From: a virus
DNA length: 42,117 nucleotides
IMG/VR virus record: IMGVR_UViG_3300000212_000153
Span: 1 to 42,117 of that record
Strand: one strand, 5' to 3'
Within the stretch, counting starts at the first letter, position 1. Each line of letters starts with the position of its first letter. Under the pieces are notes generated by a model that saw only the letters and a list, made by a program, of their open reading frames with translations, was not told the origin of the DNA and made no database searches. Of the stretch, positions 22,738 to 30,422 are shown one piece after another. The position numbers and the translations under genes were made by a program.

Positions 22738-22766
22738 ATTATCTCATACTTTCATCTAATTGTCAA
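22738..22766 (-). promoter_or_regulatory. Sigma70-type early promoter P8
   Basis: Minus strand TTGACA (22766-22761), 17-base spacer ending GAAAGTATGA, then GATAAT (22743-22738), followed by ATAGTCTGTTGAGTT, identical in its first bases to P2. It drives the second nuclease/methyltransferase pair. Confidence 0.8.
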
Positions 22767-22774
22767 GCTTTATT

Positions 22775-23650
22775 TTATAAAAATTCATCCAATGTTGATA
22801 CGTTACTCTTATAATTCATCAATAACAATTCCTTTCTTTTCTTTTGATTCTCCACATATGCCGATGACTGATTATTCATGGTGTATGTGAGTTCCCATTC
22901 CTCTTGAGTCCATTCACTATACCATTCACGGAGAGTTGGATTGGAATTATATGTAATCATACACGTATTACCAGACTTTGATACCTTTTCATAGAATTCT
23001 CTATGATTAAATCCTTTATGCATCGAACCATCCTTTCCATATAAAGAATCCTTGATATCATATGGCGGATCCAGAAACAAAAATACATTCGGGTCATCAT
23101 CAATTAATTCAGAATAATCTAGGTTCGTGATTTTCCAATTCTTGATAATCTTTCCGAATATTGTTAACGATTCTATTACCCTAAAGTTGAAACAATCTCT
23201 CATTGCCCATGTTGACATAGTACCAGATTCAGTTAAACCAGAGAAAGACATTCTATTCATAGCATACCATCTCCATCCAACCTCAAATGGGTCTGTCTGA
23301 TCTCCTATCTCCGCTTTCATTTCATTGAACAATTCACGACTCTTGTCCACATCATCTCCTACTGATTCCTTCTTTTTCTTTAAAATATTGACTAATTGTT
23401 CGGTATCACTCTGCAAAGTAATCCAGAAATAATATAGATTCTGATACTTATCATTTATATGAATGGGAATATTTGGGAATAAACGTGCAAATGCCAAGGC
23501 AGGAGAACCCCCACCACCGAAAGCATCTCGGTACTGTGTAATTTCCTGTATGTTGGATGGAAGTTTGGTATCATGAAACAGATACTTCATTGCCTTTGAT
23601 TTACCACCCGGATACCTTAGTGGTGTTTTATAGTTATTTAACGATCTCAC
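22775..23650 (-). CDS. dam: Dam-type (D12 class) adenine-N6 methyltransferase
   Basis: The 291-residue protein starts at a GTG overlapping the upstream stop (TAGTG). It shows the D12-class pattern: PLRYPGGKSKAMKYL near the N-terminus, FGGGGSPALAFA near 45-55, a variable recognition region with RMSFSGLTESG, and FLDPPYDIKDSLYG near 185-200. Such enzymes methylate adenine, often in GATC. T4 also carries a dam-like gene. It could protect phage DNA from host or self nucleases. The specific target site cannot be read from sequence. Confidence 0.9.
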   Translation of the reverse strand: MRSLNNYKTPLRYPGGKSKAMKYLFHDTKLPSNIQEITQYRDAFGGGGSPALAFARLFPNIPIHINDKYQNLYYFWITLQSDTEQLVNILKKKKESVGDDVDKSRELFNEMKAEIGDQTDPFEVGWRWYAMNRMSFSGLTESGTMSTWAMRDCFNFRVIESLTIFGKIIKNWKITNLDYSELIDDDPNVFLFLDPPYDIKDSLYGKDGSMHKGFNHREFYEKVSKSGNTCMITYNSNPTLREWYSEWTQEEWELTYTMNNQSSAYVENQKKRKELLLMNYKSNVSTLDEFL

Positions 23651-23829
23651 TATTTTAACACCGTCACATTTCCCTCAATAACCTTTACTGTGTTTTCTTG
23701 TCTCCACGTATATCTGTCATCAAATTTATGTCCACATTTTTTATAATCATCCCACTTCATACATAAAATATCCTCTGTCAATTTACCACCACCTTCACCT
23801 TCAATTATTGGTTGTATCATCATTCCCAT
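23650..23829 (-). CDS. Small phage protein, 59 aa
   Basis: ATG at 23829, preceded by AGGTGA, opens MGMMIQPIIEGEGGGKLTED, followed by CMKWDDYKKCGHKF and ending VIEGNVTVLK. Two Cys and one His in the middle might bind a metal. It abuts the Dam-type gene with a one-base overlap. Family unknown. Confidence 0.55.
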   Translation of the reverse strand: MGMMIQPIIEGEGGGKLTEDILCMKWDDYKKCGHKFDDRYTWRQENTVKVIEGNVTVLK

Positions 23830-23839
23830 ACTTCACCTG

Positions 23840-24046
23840 TCATATTTTAATTTGTGTCTTCTTTACTAATGGATATACTATATCTGTATTACTAAAACTA
23901 GGAATCTTCTCCAACAATCTAGAAGTCCAAACTACTAAAATTATTAATGATAAAAATAAAGAAAGTATAATTATTAACTTATAATCACCCCACCCCATAT
24001 CAGAATCAATATAATGTATTCGATTATTTTTCGTCCGTGTAATCAT
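23840..24046 (-). CDS. Small single-pass membrane protein, 68 aa
   Basis: The product starts MITRTKNNRIHYIDSDMGWG, has one hydrophobic helix (YKLIIILSLFLSLIILVVW) and a polar C-terminus. AGGAG precedes the ATG. It is first behind promoter P9. The polar face is on either side of the inner membrane; function unknown. Confidence 0.6.
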   Translation of the reverse strand: MITRTKNNRIHYIDSDMGWGDYKLIIILSLFLSLIILVVWTSRLLEKIPSFSNTDIVYPLVKKTQIKI

Positions 24047-24088
24047 AAATACTCCTTTTTTTTATAAAGTTGTATTAGTATTTATACT

Positions 24089-24117
24089 ATAATAACACAT
24101 TGCGTCAGAATTGTCAA
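24089..24117 (-). promoter_or_regulatory. Sigma70-type promoter P9
   Basis: Minus strand TTGACA (24117-24112), 17-base spacer ending AATGTGT, then TATTAT (24094-24089). A TATAAATA octamer at 24086-24079 follows immediately and could act as a late promoter for the same genes. It drives the 68-aa gene, the 59-aa gene and the Dam-type gene. Confidence 0.75.
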
Positions 24118-24121
24118 GCTT

Positions 24122-24442
24122 TTATTTAAGTTTTCTTTTTATTTCTGACTCTATTTTACGCAAAGATTTAATTCTATTGTCTAAACTCTCATAATTCATT
24201 CCTGTCGGATCTTGCTCTCTTTTTCTTCTTTCCTCATAATCTTGATATGAGGTTGAGTATCCACCCGACCCATAACCACCAGCACCTGGTGTGTTCCAAT
24301 CTCGTTCATATATTGGATTATGTCTCTTTGCCTTTTTTTCTAATCGGCGTTTTTCTTCTCTATCTTCTGATTTTTTCTCAAATTCCATCATCAAAAGTCT
24401 TTCTTGTTTTTCATAATCCTCTTTACGTTTATTTCTTTTCAT
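24122..24442 (-). CDS. Highly charged helical protein, 106 aa
   Basis: The protein begins MKRNKRKEDYEKQERLLMME and is dense in Lys, Arg and Glu, with a Gly/Tyr-rich middle (TPGAGGYGSGGYSTSYQDY) and a helical C-terminus ending EIKRKLK. It looks partly disordered with coiled-coil ends. No domain is recognised. It follows panD by one base and closes the metabolic operon. Confidence 0.6.
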   Translation of the reverse strand: MKRNKRKEDYEKQERLLMMEFEKKSEDREEKRRLEKKAKRHNPIYERDWNTPGAGGYGSGGYSTSYQDYEERRKREQDPTGMNYESLDNRIKSLRKIESEIKRKLK

Positions 24443-24443
24443 T

Positions 24444-24968
24444 TTAAGTTTTACACCTTACACCCTTAGATGCATGAACATCCACCGTTTCCTTCACACA
24501 CGTTAATGATTCAATCGTGACTTCTCCCGGGTAAGGCCAGGTTTGTCTTGGTGGCAATTTCCCCACCTGACTCCCATTATCATACCACCGTTCACCATAT
24601 GCCATTTGATTAACAGGGTCTACCGTATCAAGAAAAGTAACTACTGTGGGGAAATACCCACTTTCAATTAACTGCAAATGATATTCCCAAGTAACTGTAC
24701 CATATGCAACTATTATAACGTTATCACCAACATCACATAATTTTGCTGCGGCACCATTCACTGAAATAGTAAAAGATCTTTCATCGGGGATTGCATATGT
24801 TGTGAATCTCTCACCATTATTAATATTATATATTTCTATTTGTTGATAAGGTAATATATTAGCCTTCTCTAATATATCATTGGAAATACCACAAGAACCC
24901 TCATAATCAATATCACATTCTGTAATTGTTGCACCGTGTATTTTTGATTTTAATATCTGTATTTCCAT
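24444..24968 (-). CDS. panD: Aspartate 1-decarboxylase with C-terminal extension
   Basis: PanD makes beta-alanine from aspartate for pantothenate and CoA, using a pyruvoyl group formed by self-cleavage. The hallmark YEGSC places the Gly24-Ser25 cleavage site at its usual position, with conserved Lys9 and His11 upstream, NNGERFTTYAI, and SVNGAAAKLCDVGDNVIIVA downstream. Bacterial PanD is normally about 120-130 residues; this protein has some 60 extra C-terminal residues (from about TVTWEYHLQLI on) ending CVKETVDVHASKGVRCKT. The extension has no recognisable motif. With the acyl-CoA enzymes in the window it may boost CoA supply. Confidence 0.92.
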   Translation of the reverse strand: MEIQILKSKIHGATITECDIDYEGSCGISNDILEKANILPYQQIEIYNINNGERFTTYAIPDERSFTISVNGAAAKLCDVGDNVIIVAYGTVTWEYHLQLIESGYFPTVVTFLDTVDPVNQMAYGERWYDNGSQVGKLPPRQTWPYPGEVTIESLTCVKETVDVHASKGVRCKT

Positions 24969-24970
24969 AA

Positions 24971-25408
24971 TTATCCAACCGCCCGACTAACAAACGATTC
25001 CATACACGTTAATACACTCTCACTAAAATTCCTATGAGCATCACTTAACCCCTTTTGACCAAATTCACGCTTTAATCTATACCACATATCTTTAGGAGTA
25101 AGTTCTTCCATAGTATGAAGTTCTTTATTAAATTTAGAAGAATAGTTCTCGGTAACTGTTTTAAATTTAACTAAATCTGAATATAATCCATATTCTTTAC
25201 CACGTCTTGGATCAAACGTAACATATCCAGACATATTCTTCCCAGATACATCAACCACACACTTACTAAATGACCTAGGCTCAATTGAATAATCTATAAG
25301 GTCTTGTTCATTCTCAAATAATTTATATACGGCATCTTCATACTTATCTTTGTTTTCAGAACACCCAACCAAAAATAATACCATAAATACCAACACAACT
25401 TTCTTCAT
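24971..25408 (-). CDS. Predicted lipoprotein, 145 aa
   Basis: The N-terminus MKKVVLVFMVLFLVGCSENK is a type II signal peptide with lipobox LVGC (cleavage before Cys16), so the mature part is lipid-anchored in the envelope. The rest is polar with two Cys (SKCVVDVSGK and LTCMESF) and a C-terminal helix. Phage lipoproteins can block superinfection or adjust the envelope; no specific function is evident. It lies between the small zincin and panD. Confidence 0.7.
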   Translation of the reverse strand: MKKVVLVFMVLFLVGCSENKDKYEDAVYKLFENEQDLIDYSIEPRSFSKCVVDVSGKNMSGYVTFDPRRGKEYGLYSDLVKFKTVTENYSSKFNKELHTMEELTPKDMWYRLKREFGQKGLSDAHRNFSESVLTCMESFVSRAVG

Positions 25409-25773
25409 ATCACACTCCCATTTTGTTCAATCATAAAATCATAATATAATACATATTCAAACGAATAAGCATAATCTTCATCTAATTCTCTTAAATTTAT
25501 ATACTGATATACATGAACCATCTCATGCATAACCGTACTAATTATTGTACCCCTATCCATATCACGATCAATGTATATATCATATGAACTCCTATCATCT
25601 GGGTCGCATAATGCATATCCACGTAATGGTCCACCGGGTTCATTACTTAAATCATCAACATAAATTTTAATTTCAATATCATCTGGTATATCTAAACGAT
25701 AACATACCCACTCAATGACTGCCTTAAATACAGACACATAATAATCATTAACGTCATCGTCATACGATACCAC
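25405..25773 (-). CDS. Small zincin-type metalloprotease-like protein
   Basis: From a GTG at 25773, the 122-residue protein reads MVSYDDDVNDYYVSVFKAVI. It carries VMHEMVHVYQYI, an HExxH zinc-binding and catalytic motif, followed by an acidic helix. It is short for a peptidase, so it is a minimal SprT/MPN-like or other zincin fold. The third zinc ligand is not obvious. It overlaps the next gene by four bases. Activity and substrate unknown. Confidence 0.55.
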   Translation of the reverse strand: MVSYDDDVNDYYVSVFKAVIEWVCYRLDIPDDIEIKIYVDDLSNEPGGPLRGYALCDPDDRSSYDIYIDRDMDRGTIISTVMHEMVHVYQYINLRELDEDYAYSFEYVLYYDFMIEQNGSVI

Positions 25774-25779
25774 TTACAC

Positions 25780-26946
25780 TCAACGTAAATCCACGCCAAT
25801 TGCTTCAGATATATTATTATAACCATCACGTCTAAGTAATTCTACAAGTCCTATATTAATTTCAGCTGAAATTTGAGGTCCGTGAAATATCATACCAGTA
25901 ATCAAATGTATTAATGTCGCACCACTTCTTATTTTCAAATAAGCATCTTCAGCAGTATCACACCCACCTATACCTATAACTATAAATTTATATTCATTAT
26001 CTTTAACATGTTGTCCACATACCTTAATTATATGATTAGTCATAGGACGTAATATATGTCCACTTAAACCACCACGGTCATCTGGCATAACTCGTTTTTC
26101 TATCTTACCACCATGTATGACATATGTAACCTTATCATCATCGGGTATCAATTCACGTTTTACTGTAAGATTACAAGTCAAAATACCATTAATACCATAC
26201 GTATGCATAACATCTATCATCTGACAGATTTCTTCATCTGTATGATCTGGACCAATCTTACAATATACAGGATATTCATTCAACCCCATCAATTCTCTTA
26301 CACTCTTAACCTTTACTAACAATTCTGTTAAATTTTCCATATCAAAAAAGGGATTAGATACCCCCAAATTAGGACAACTAAGATTAATAGTAGTATAATC
26401 TCCATATGGAGACAATCGTTTAAATGAAGTTAATAAATCATCTATAACATCATCCTTATCAGATACACCGTTTGTTGCAGAAACTGATACACCACAAACA
26501 CCATCGGCATGTTTCCAATCAGGGGCAACACGGTCTGCCACATGTAATGAACCAGAATTATTCAACCCATACCAAACATTAATAGATTGTGACTTAACCG
26601 CTCTCCATAATCTAACCGGTGGATTACCATCATGTGGTTCTTTTGAAAATGAACCAAGTTCAATACCAGAAAATCCTAAATCACGTATGACAGGTGGCAA
26701 TACCCCATACTTATCAAATCCAGCAGAAATCAACAATGGATTACTATAATGAACACCATTTACACCTTGAGATAACATAGTATTATCATACCTATATAAA
26801 TATCTCAATAACTTTTTACTATATGGGATACGTTGAACCCATCCTATAATATTTTTAACTACATCGTGTGCCGTTTCAGGACACAATTTAAACAATATAG
26901 GTCGTAATAACCACTTATAAACAATCCTTTGCATTCTATACTTCAT
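25780..26946 (-). CDS. pyrD: Dihydroorotate dehydrogenase, class 2-like
   Basis: PyrD oxidises dihydroorotate to orotate in pyrimidine synthesis. The N-terminus (WLLRPILFKLCPETAHDVVK, about 11-30) matches the membrane-docking helices of quinone-linked class 2 enzymes. NPLLISAGFDKYG, SIELGSF-like FSGIELGSF, and VYCKIGPDHTDEE follow, then GGLSGHILRPMTNHII and VIGIGGCDTAEDAY. The 388-residue length is a little above the class 2 norm. The active-site segment reads INLSCPNLG (about 187-195) with a Cys, as in class 1, where class 2 enzymes have Ser. The reaction would feed electrons into the host quinone pool. Confidence 0.9.
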   Translation of the reverse strand: MKYRMQRIVYKWLLRPILFKLCPETAHDVVKNIIGWVQRIPYSKKLLRYLYRYDNTMLSQGVNGVHYSNPLLISAGFDKYGVLPPVIRDLGFSGIELGSFSKEPHDGNPPVRLWRAVKSQSINVWYGLNNSGSLHVADRVAPDWKHADGVCGVSVSATNGVSDKDDVIDDLLTSFKRLSPYGDYTTINLSCPNLGVSNPFFDMENLTELLVKVKSVRELMGLNEYPVYCKIGPDHTDEEICQMIDVMHTYGINGILTCNLTVKRELIPDDDKVTYVIHGGKIEKRVMPDDRGGLSGHILRPMTNHIIKVCGQHVKDNEYKFIVIGIGGCDTAEDAYLKIRSGATLIHLITGMIFHGPQISAEINIGLVELLRRDGYNNISEAIGVDLR

Positions 26947-26955
26947 AATATTCCT

Positions 26956-27306
26956 TTATAATTTATTTCCTGGATTATGCTCTGACGGCAATTCTTCATA
27001 TTTCTCTTCTGGCATATGATTTCCACCACATCCACCCTCTATATGGTGGTTAGCGCCACAACCAAATTCACCAGTAAATGTATATTCGCCCAATCTTTGT
27101 GTCGTTATGTCCTTAACATTCTTAATATCATTCTTGAGTTTTGCTTCAATAGCAGACATATCTATTTCAGTTTGTTTTACATTATTTGTAACGTCAACTC
27201 CACGTTGAATATACTCTCCAACTAAAGAATTCCAATTAATATCATATGCACCATATACACCAACTAACGTACCTACCGTTAATAACACCTTATTTCGTTT
27301 TTTCAT
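26956..27306 (-). CDS. Membrane-anchored His/Cys-containing protein, 116 aa
   Basis: The first 20 residues (MKKRNKVLLTVGTLVGVYGA) form a signal anchor or uncleaved signal. The C-terminal third has CGANHHIEGGCGGNHMPEEK, a His/Cys-rich stretch that could bind metal. It sits two genes from an FTR1-like iron permease gene, so metal handling is a thought, not a finding. Family unrecognised. Confidence 0.55.
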   Translation of the reverse strand: MKKRNKVLLTVGTLVGVYGAYDINWNSLVGEYIQRGVDVTNNVKQTEIDMSAIEAKLKNDIKNVKDITTQRLGEYTFTGEFGCGANHHIEGGCGGNHMPEEKYEELPSEHNPGNKL

Positions 27307-27308
27307 GA

Positions 27309-27557
27309 CTAACCTCTTTTCAAATTATCAATATGATAAACCCCATTAGTTTTCTCAAATTCAATCAACACATTATTTTCATCAAGTATTCGTTTAATAA
27401 CACCACCACTTCCACTATTACTATCCCAATCCTTAAATGCCAAACACGACATACCCACTTTAACTGCATGTGTATTAAAAAAATCAACTTCAAGCTTATC
27501 TTGAATCACTTGCAATTCTTCTTCACTTGGTTCTTTATCTTTACCAAATTTAAACAT
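27309..27557 (-). CDS. Hypothetical small protein, 82 aa
   Basis: The sequence MFKFGKDKEPSEEELQVIQD has a helical N-terminus and a C-terminal half like an SH3-like barrel (VKVGMSCLAFKDWDSNSGSG, GVIKRILDENNVLIEFE). It lies between pyrophosphatase and a membrane protein in the metabolic operon. No family assigned. Confidence 0.55.
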   Translation of the reverse strand: MFKFGKDKEPSEEELQVIQDKLEVDFFNTHAVKVGMSCLAFKDWDSNSGSGGVIKRILDENNVLIEFEKTNGVYHIDNLKRG

Positions 27558-27566
27558 AATTATTCC

Positions 27567-28052
27567 TTAACATCTGTTATTATATCTATAAATACCATCA
27601 TCAATTACTCTCTTAGCCTCTGAATTATCACCCCACCCATTAACTTTTGCCCACTTGTTTTCATCTAAATCCTTATAATGTTCAAAGAAATGATATATAC
27701 TCTCCAACTGTTCAATCGGAACATCTATAATATCATACCAATCAGAATATACCTCATCAACAGGTACTGCCAATATTTTAGGATCGTCACCCGACTCATC
27801 TACCATATGGAGAACCCCAATGACATTACATAATACTTTGCAATTAGGTATTAGTGGATATGGTGTTATTACCAAAACATCAACAGCATCATTGTCACCA
27901 CCTATTGTATTTGGCAGACAACCATAATTGCAAGGATAGTGCATTGATGTGTGTAAAAATCTATCAAATCTAAGCACACCCGTTTTATGATCAACTTCAT
28001 ATTTAATATGTGAAGTTCCCATAGACATTTCAATCAATACGTCAATATTCAT
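27567..28052 (-). CDS. ppa: Inorganic pyrophosphatase, family I
   Basis: Hydrolyses pyrophosphate to phosphate and so pulls nucleotide-forming reactions. The 161-residue protein contains the family order: YPCNYGCLPNTIGGDNDAVD with the DNDAVDVLV active-site Asp cluster, VIGVLHMVDESGDDPKILAV, and DEVYSDWYDI. Length is near the roughly 170-residue norm. The C-terminal helix carries VNGWGDNSEAKRVIDD. It lies in the same operon as PyrD and close to PRPP synthetase, a sensible set for nucleotide supply. Confidence 0.9.
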   Translation of the reverse strand: MNIDVLIEMSMGTSHIKYEVDHKTGVLRFDRFLHTSMHYPCNYGCLPNTIGGDNDAVDVLVITPYPLIPNCKVLCNVIGVLHMVDESGDDPKILAVPVDEVYSDWYDIIDVPIEQLESIYHFFEHYKDLDENKWAKVNGWGDNSEAKRVIDDGIYRYNNRC

Positions 28053-28213
28053 TTTTTTGTATATTCATTTAATACCTTTTCATTAATAATGCCCATTTTA
28101 TACAATTCATGTAATGTGACATTTACAGCTAAATACCAACCATGTCTAAACCCTGCCCTGAATGAAAACCCAGCACATATTCCTAATAAAAATATCCATA
28201 TTATATCTTCCAT
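28049..28213 (-). CDS. Small protein with hydrophobic N-terminus, 54 aa
   Basis: ATG at 28213 opens MEDIIWIFLLGICAGFSFRA and ends EYTKK, overlapping the pyrophosphatase start by ATGA. The N-terminal 20 residues are hydrophobic and could anchor it; the rest is polar with GFRHGWYLAVNVTLHELYK. Function unknown. Confidence 0.5.
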   Translation of the reverse strand: MEDIIWIFLLGICAGFSFRAGFRHGWYLAVNVTLHELYKMGIINEKVLNEYTKK

Positions 28214-28221
28214 ATCTATAT

Positions 28222-28863
28222 TTAGGAGTCATGATATATTATAAGAATGTTATGTAACCATTCAACCTCATAGTATTCTGCAAATTCGTGTATTCCAGAA
28301 GATAAAAAATACAAAGCAAATATCGGAAATACATATGATGAAGCTTTAAATATATATTTCGTATTAAAATTGTTAATACGTGTTCCAATATATACTAATA
28401 TACCAATACCAATCAGAAATCCAAATAACATACCAATAACATCTGATAATACTGATGTATATAATGAGAAATAAAATAACACAACTTCTACACCTTCTCT
28501 CAATATAGTAAAAAACGATACTAAGACAAATGCCATGGAATTATTATATTGTAAATGTTCGTTAATATGTTTATTTGCATTAACACACCAAACAGAAATA
28601 TATAATAACATCAACCCAGTTATAACCTGTACATAACCCTCAAATAACTCTAAATCAGAATGTTCAAATATATCAACAAATAAATAAGCAACCAAGATTG
28701 ATGACAGTATACCTAAAAATGAACCCAAATATACATATCTCTTATGTTCATATTCCGTCAACTTTAATATTATCATCAAAAGTAATAATATCTCTATACC
28801 TTCTCTAACAATAATAAATAAAGAACTACTTAATGACGGTAAAAAATAATCCCCAAATTCCAT
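28222..28863 (-). CDS. FTR1-family iron/lead permease-like protein
   Basis: The 213-residue integral membrane protein has about six hydrophobic segments and two R-E-G-x-E motifs, REGIE at 20-24 and REGVE at 122-126. These define the FTR1/EfeU family, whose members import Fe3+ (often after oxidation by a partner). A YVYLGSFLGILSSILVAYLF segment lies between them. It is shorter than typical FTR1 proteins (about 270 residues), with no visible N-terminal periplasmic domain. No EfeO/EfeB partner is seen here. A phage gene for iron import would be notable. Confidence 0.75.
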   Translation of the reverse strand: MEFGDYFLPSLSSSLFIIVREGIEILLLLMIILKLTEYEHKRYVYLGSFLGILSSILVAYLFVDIFEHSDLELFEGYVQVITGLMLLYISVWCVNANKHINEHLQYNNSMAFVLVSFFTILREGVEVVLFYFSLYTSVLSDVIGMLFGFLIGIGILVYIGTRINNFNTKYIFKASSYVFPIFALYFLSSGIHEFAEYYEVEWLHNILIIYHDS

Positions 28864-28872
28864 AATATACTC

Positions 28873-29166
28873 CTAATGCGATTCATTCCCCAATGCCAAT
28901 ATTATATAATGAACAGCCTTTAGCAAATCATCTCTATTAGAACCATTCTTCTTACCATACCTCATTAAATATTTCAATGAATTATCAATACACGTATTAG
29001 TCATAGTTCCCCTAGCACGATATATATCAAGTACTTGTATATCATTATTATCATTAGTGTAATGTGACACATAAGTAGATCCGATATAATCTCTTATCTC
29101 TGATAAAACTCTAGTTTCATCATATCCTTCAGAATATGGCAATTCCATTGTTTCACTTTCTCTCAT
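28873..29166 (-). CDS. DUF3310-like phage protein
   Basis: The start is set at the ATG 29166 because it overlaps the previous stop as ATGA; the frame is open further to 29190. The 97-residue product starts MRESETMELPYSEGYDETRV and carries YRARGTMTNTCIDNSLKYLM followed by RYGKKNGSNRDDLLKAVHYI, which matches the DUF3310 pattern of a helix with K-Y-x-x-R-x-G-K-K. Such proteins are common in phages and are often near nucleotide metabolism genes; their role is not settled. Confidence is moderate to good. Confidence 0.7.
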   Translation of the reverse strand: MRESETMELPYSEGYDETRVLSEIRDYIGSTYVSHYTNDNNDIQVLDIYRARGTMTNTCIDNSLKYLMRYGKKNGSNRDDLLKAVHYIILALGNESH

Positions 29167-29303
29167 GTCAATGCCCCATTTAATACCCATTTAGAAGTAG
29201 GATGTCGTTTCTTTGTATATGACCCATGCCCACTTTGTTTACCAAATGATTTCCCACGGGCATTCTTTTGATCACTTCTAAATGGTTTAGCTCTTTTACT
29301 CAT
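29163..29303 (-). CDS. Small basic protein, 46 aa
   Basis: ATG at 29303 with AAAGGAGAG in front opens MSKRAKPFRSDQKNARGKSF and ends TSKWVLNGALT. It is strongly basic and glycine-rich in the middle, so RNA or DNA binding is likely. It is the first gene behind promoter P10. Family unknown. Confidence 0.6.
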   Translation of the reverse strand: MSKRAKPFRSDQKNARGKSFGKQSGHGSYTKKRHPTSKWVLNGALT

Positions 29304-29330
29304 AAAACTCTCCTTTTAATATTTAACACC

Positions 29331-29359
29331 ATTATAACAGATTTTTAACCAAATGTCAA
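29331..29359 (-). promoter_or_regulatory. Sigma70-type promoter P10, near-consensus
   Basis: Minus strand TTGACA (29359-29354), 17-base spacer ending ATCTGT, then TATAAT (29336-29331), with extended TGT. It heads the operon that runs through DUF3310, FTR1-like, ppa, pyrD, lipoprotein and panD to about 24122. Confidence 0.82.
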
Positions 29360-29367
29360 GTCATATT

Positions 29368-29472
29368 TTAATTTAAACTGACATTTATAATATACCCAAT
29401 ACCTATTAATATTGCATTTGCACAAATAAAAATAGCAAATAATAACCCTAAAAATTTAAATTTCTCTTTCAT
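29368..29472 (-). CDS. Small membrane protein, 34 aa
   Basis: The frame MKEKFKFLGLLFAIFICANA continues as ILIGIGYIINVSLN, one hydrophobic helix. It overlaps the PRPP synthetase stop as ATGA and ends just before promoter P10. It may be the last gene of the lipase-to-prs unit. Function unknown. Confidence 0.45.
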   Translation of the reverse strand: MKEKFKFLGLLFAIFICANAILIGIGYIINVSLN

Positions 29473-30422
29473 GATACTAACGCCTTTAATGATTCACCAT
29501 TACGAAATCTTCGTATCGTCTCCGATACCAAGTCCTTTACACTTATTACCTTTATCTTTGATGTCAACTCAGAAGTATGTTCTATGGAATCTGTAATATA
29601 CAAAGTCCCGATATCAGACTGTTCTATTCGTTCAATAGACTTTCCAGAAAAAACACCATGAACTGCAACACAATCAACCCTCACCGATCCAGACAACTTT
29701 AATGCCTCTGCAGCACCAACCAATGTTCCCCCACCATCAATCATATCATCTACTATAACACATTTTTTACCTTCAACATCACCAATAACATTCATAACTT
29801 CAGACATACCCGGCTCTGGTCGACGTTTATCAATAATTGCGATTGGTAAATTTAATTCCTTTGCAAAATACCTTGCACGACCAGAACCACCCACATCAGC
29901 AGCAACCACAACATCCCAATAAGAAGGAACAATTGCGGCAACAATAGAATCCCTCATAGTTTTTAAAGCTGATATATGTTCACAAACAACATTGTTATTA
30001 AAAAATGCTTGTGTTTGTAAAGAATGTAAATCCATACAGATTACTGAATTTATACCAGAATAACAGAGCATATTAGCAAACACCTTACCAGATATAGGAC
30101 TTCTATTAGTACGTCTATCTTGTCTAGCATATGCATAATATGGGAATATAACATTAATAACAGATGGATTTGAACGTCTAACTGCATCAATAAGTAACAT
30201 CAATTCCATTATATCATTGTTTCTATTAGAACCTACCCCAGATTTAAATCCAGCTATAATAAAAACTTCCTCTAACCGAATGTTCTCCTTAATCTCTACA
30301 TAAATCTCTGAATCAGGAAAATCTCTAATTTTCACCTTGGTCAATCTCATACCAAGATTCTCAGCAACTTCTTTGGCCAACTTTGTATTAGACCGTGTTG
30401 AAATTATTATAGATTTTTTCAT
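29469..30422 (-). CDS. prs: Ribose-phosphate pyrophosphokinase (PRPP synthetase)
   Basis: Makes PRPP from ribose 5-phosphate and ATP, feeding purine, pyrimidine and NAD synthesis. The 317-residue length is normal. Family segments are VKIRDFPDSEIYVEI, the flexible-loop YAYARQDRRTNRSPISGKVF, ICMDLHSLQTQAFF, DVGGSGRARYFAKEL, and the PRPP-binding VIVDDMIDGGGTLVGAAEAL. The usual V-D-x-V-D-T-A-G-T is altered to V-D-D-M-I-D-G-G-G-T, a mild deviation. Start and upstream stop overlap as ATGA with the keto-acid decarboxylase gene, so their translation is coupled. Confidence 0.93.
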   Translation of the reverse strand: MKKSIIISTRSNTKLAKEVAENLGMRLTKVKIRDFPDSEIYVEIKENIRLEEVFIIAGFKSGVGSNRNNDIMELMLLIDAVRRSNPSVINVIFPYYAYARQDRRTNRSPISGKVFANMLCYSGINSVICMDLHSLQTQAFFNNNVVCEHISALKTMRDSIVAAIVPSYWDVVVAADVGGSGRARYFAKELNLPIAIIDKRRPEPGMSEVMNVIGDVEGKKCVIVDDMIDGGGTLVGAAEALKLSGSVRVDCVAVHGVFSGKSIERIEQSDIGTLYITDSIEHTSELTSKIKVISVKDLVSETIRRFRNGESLKALVS

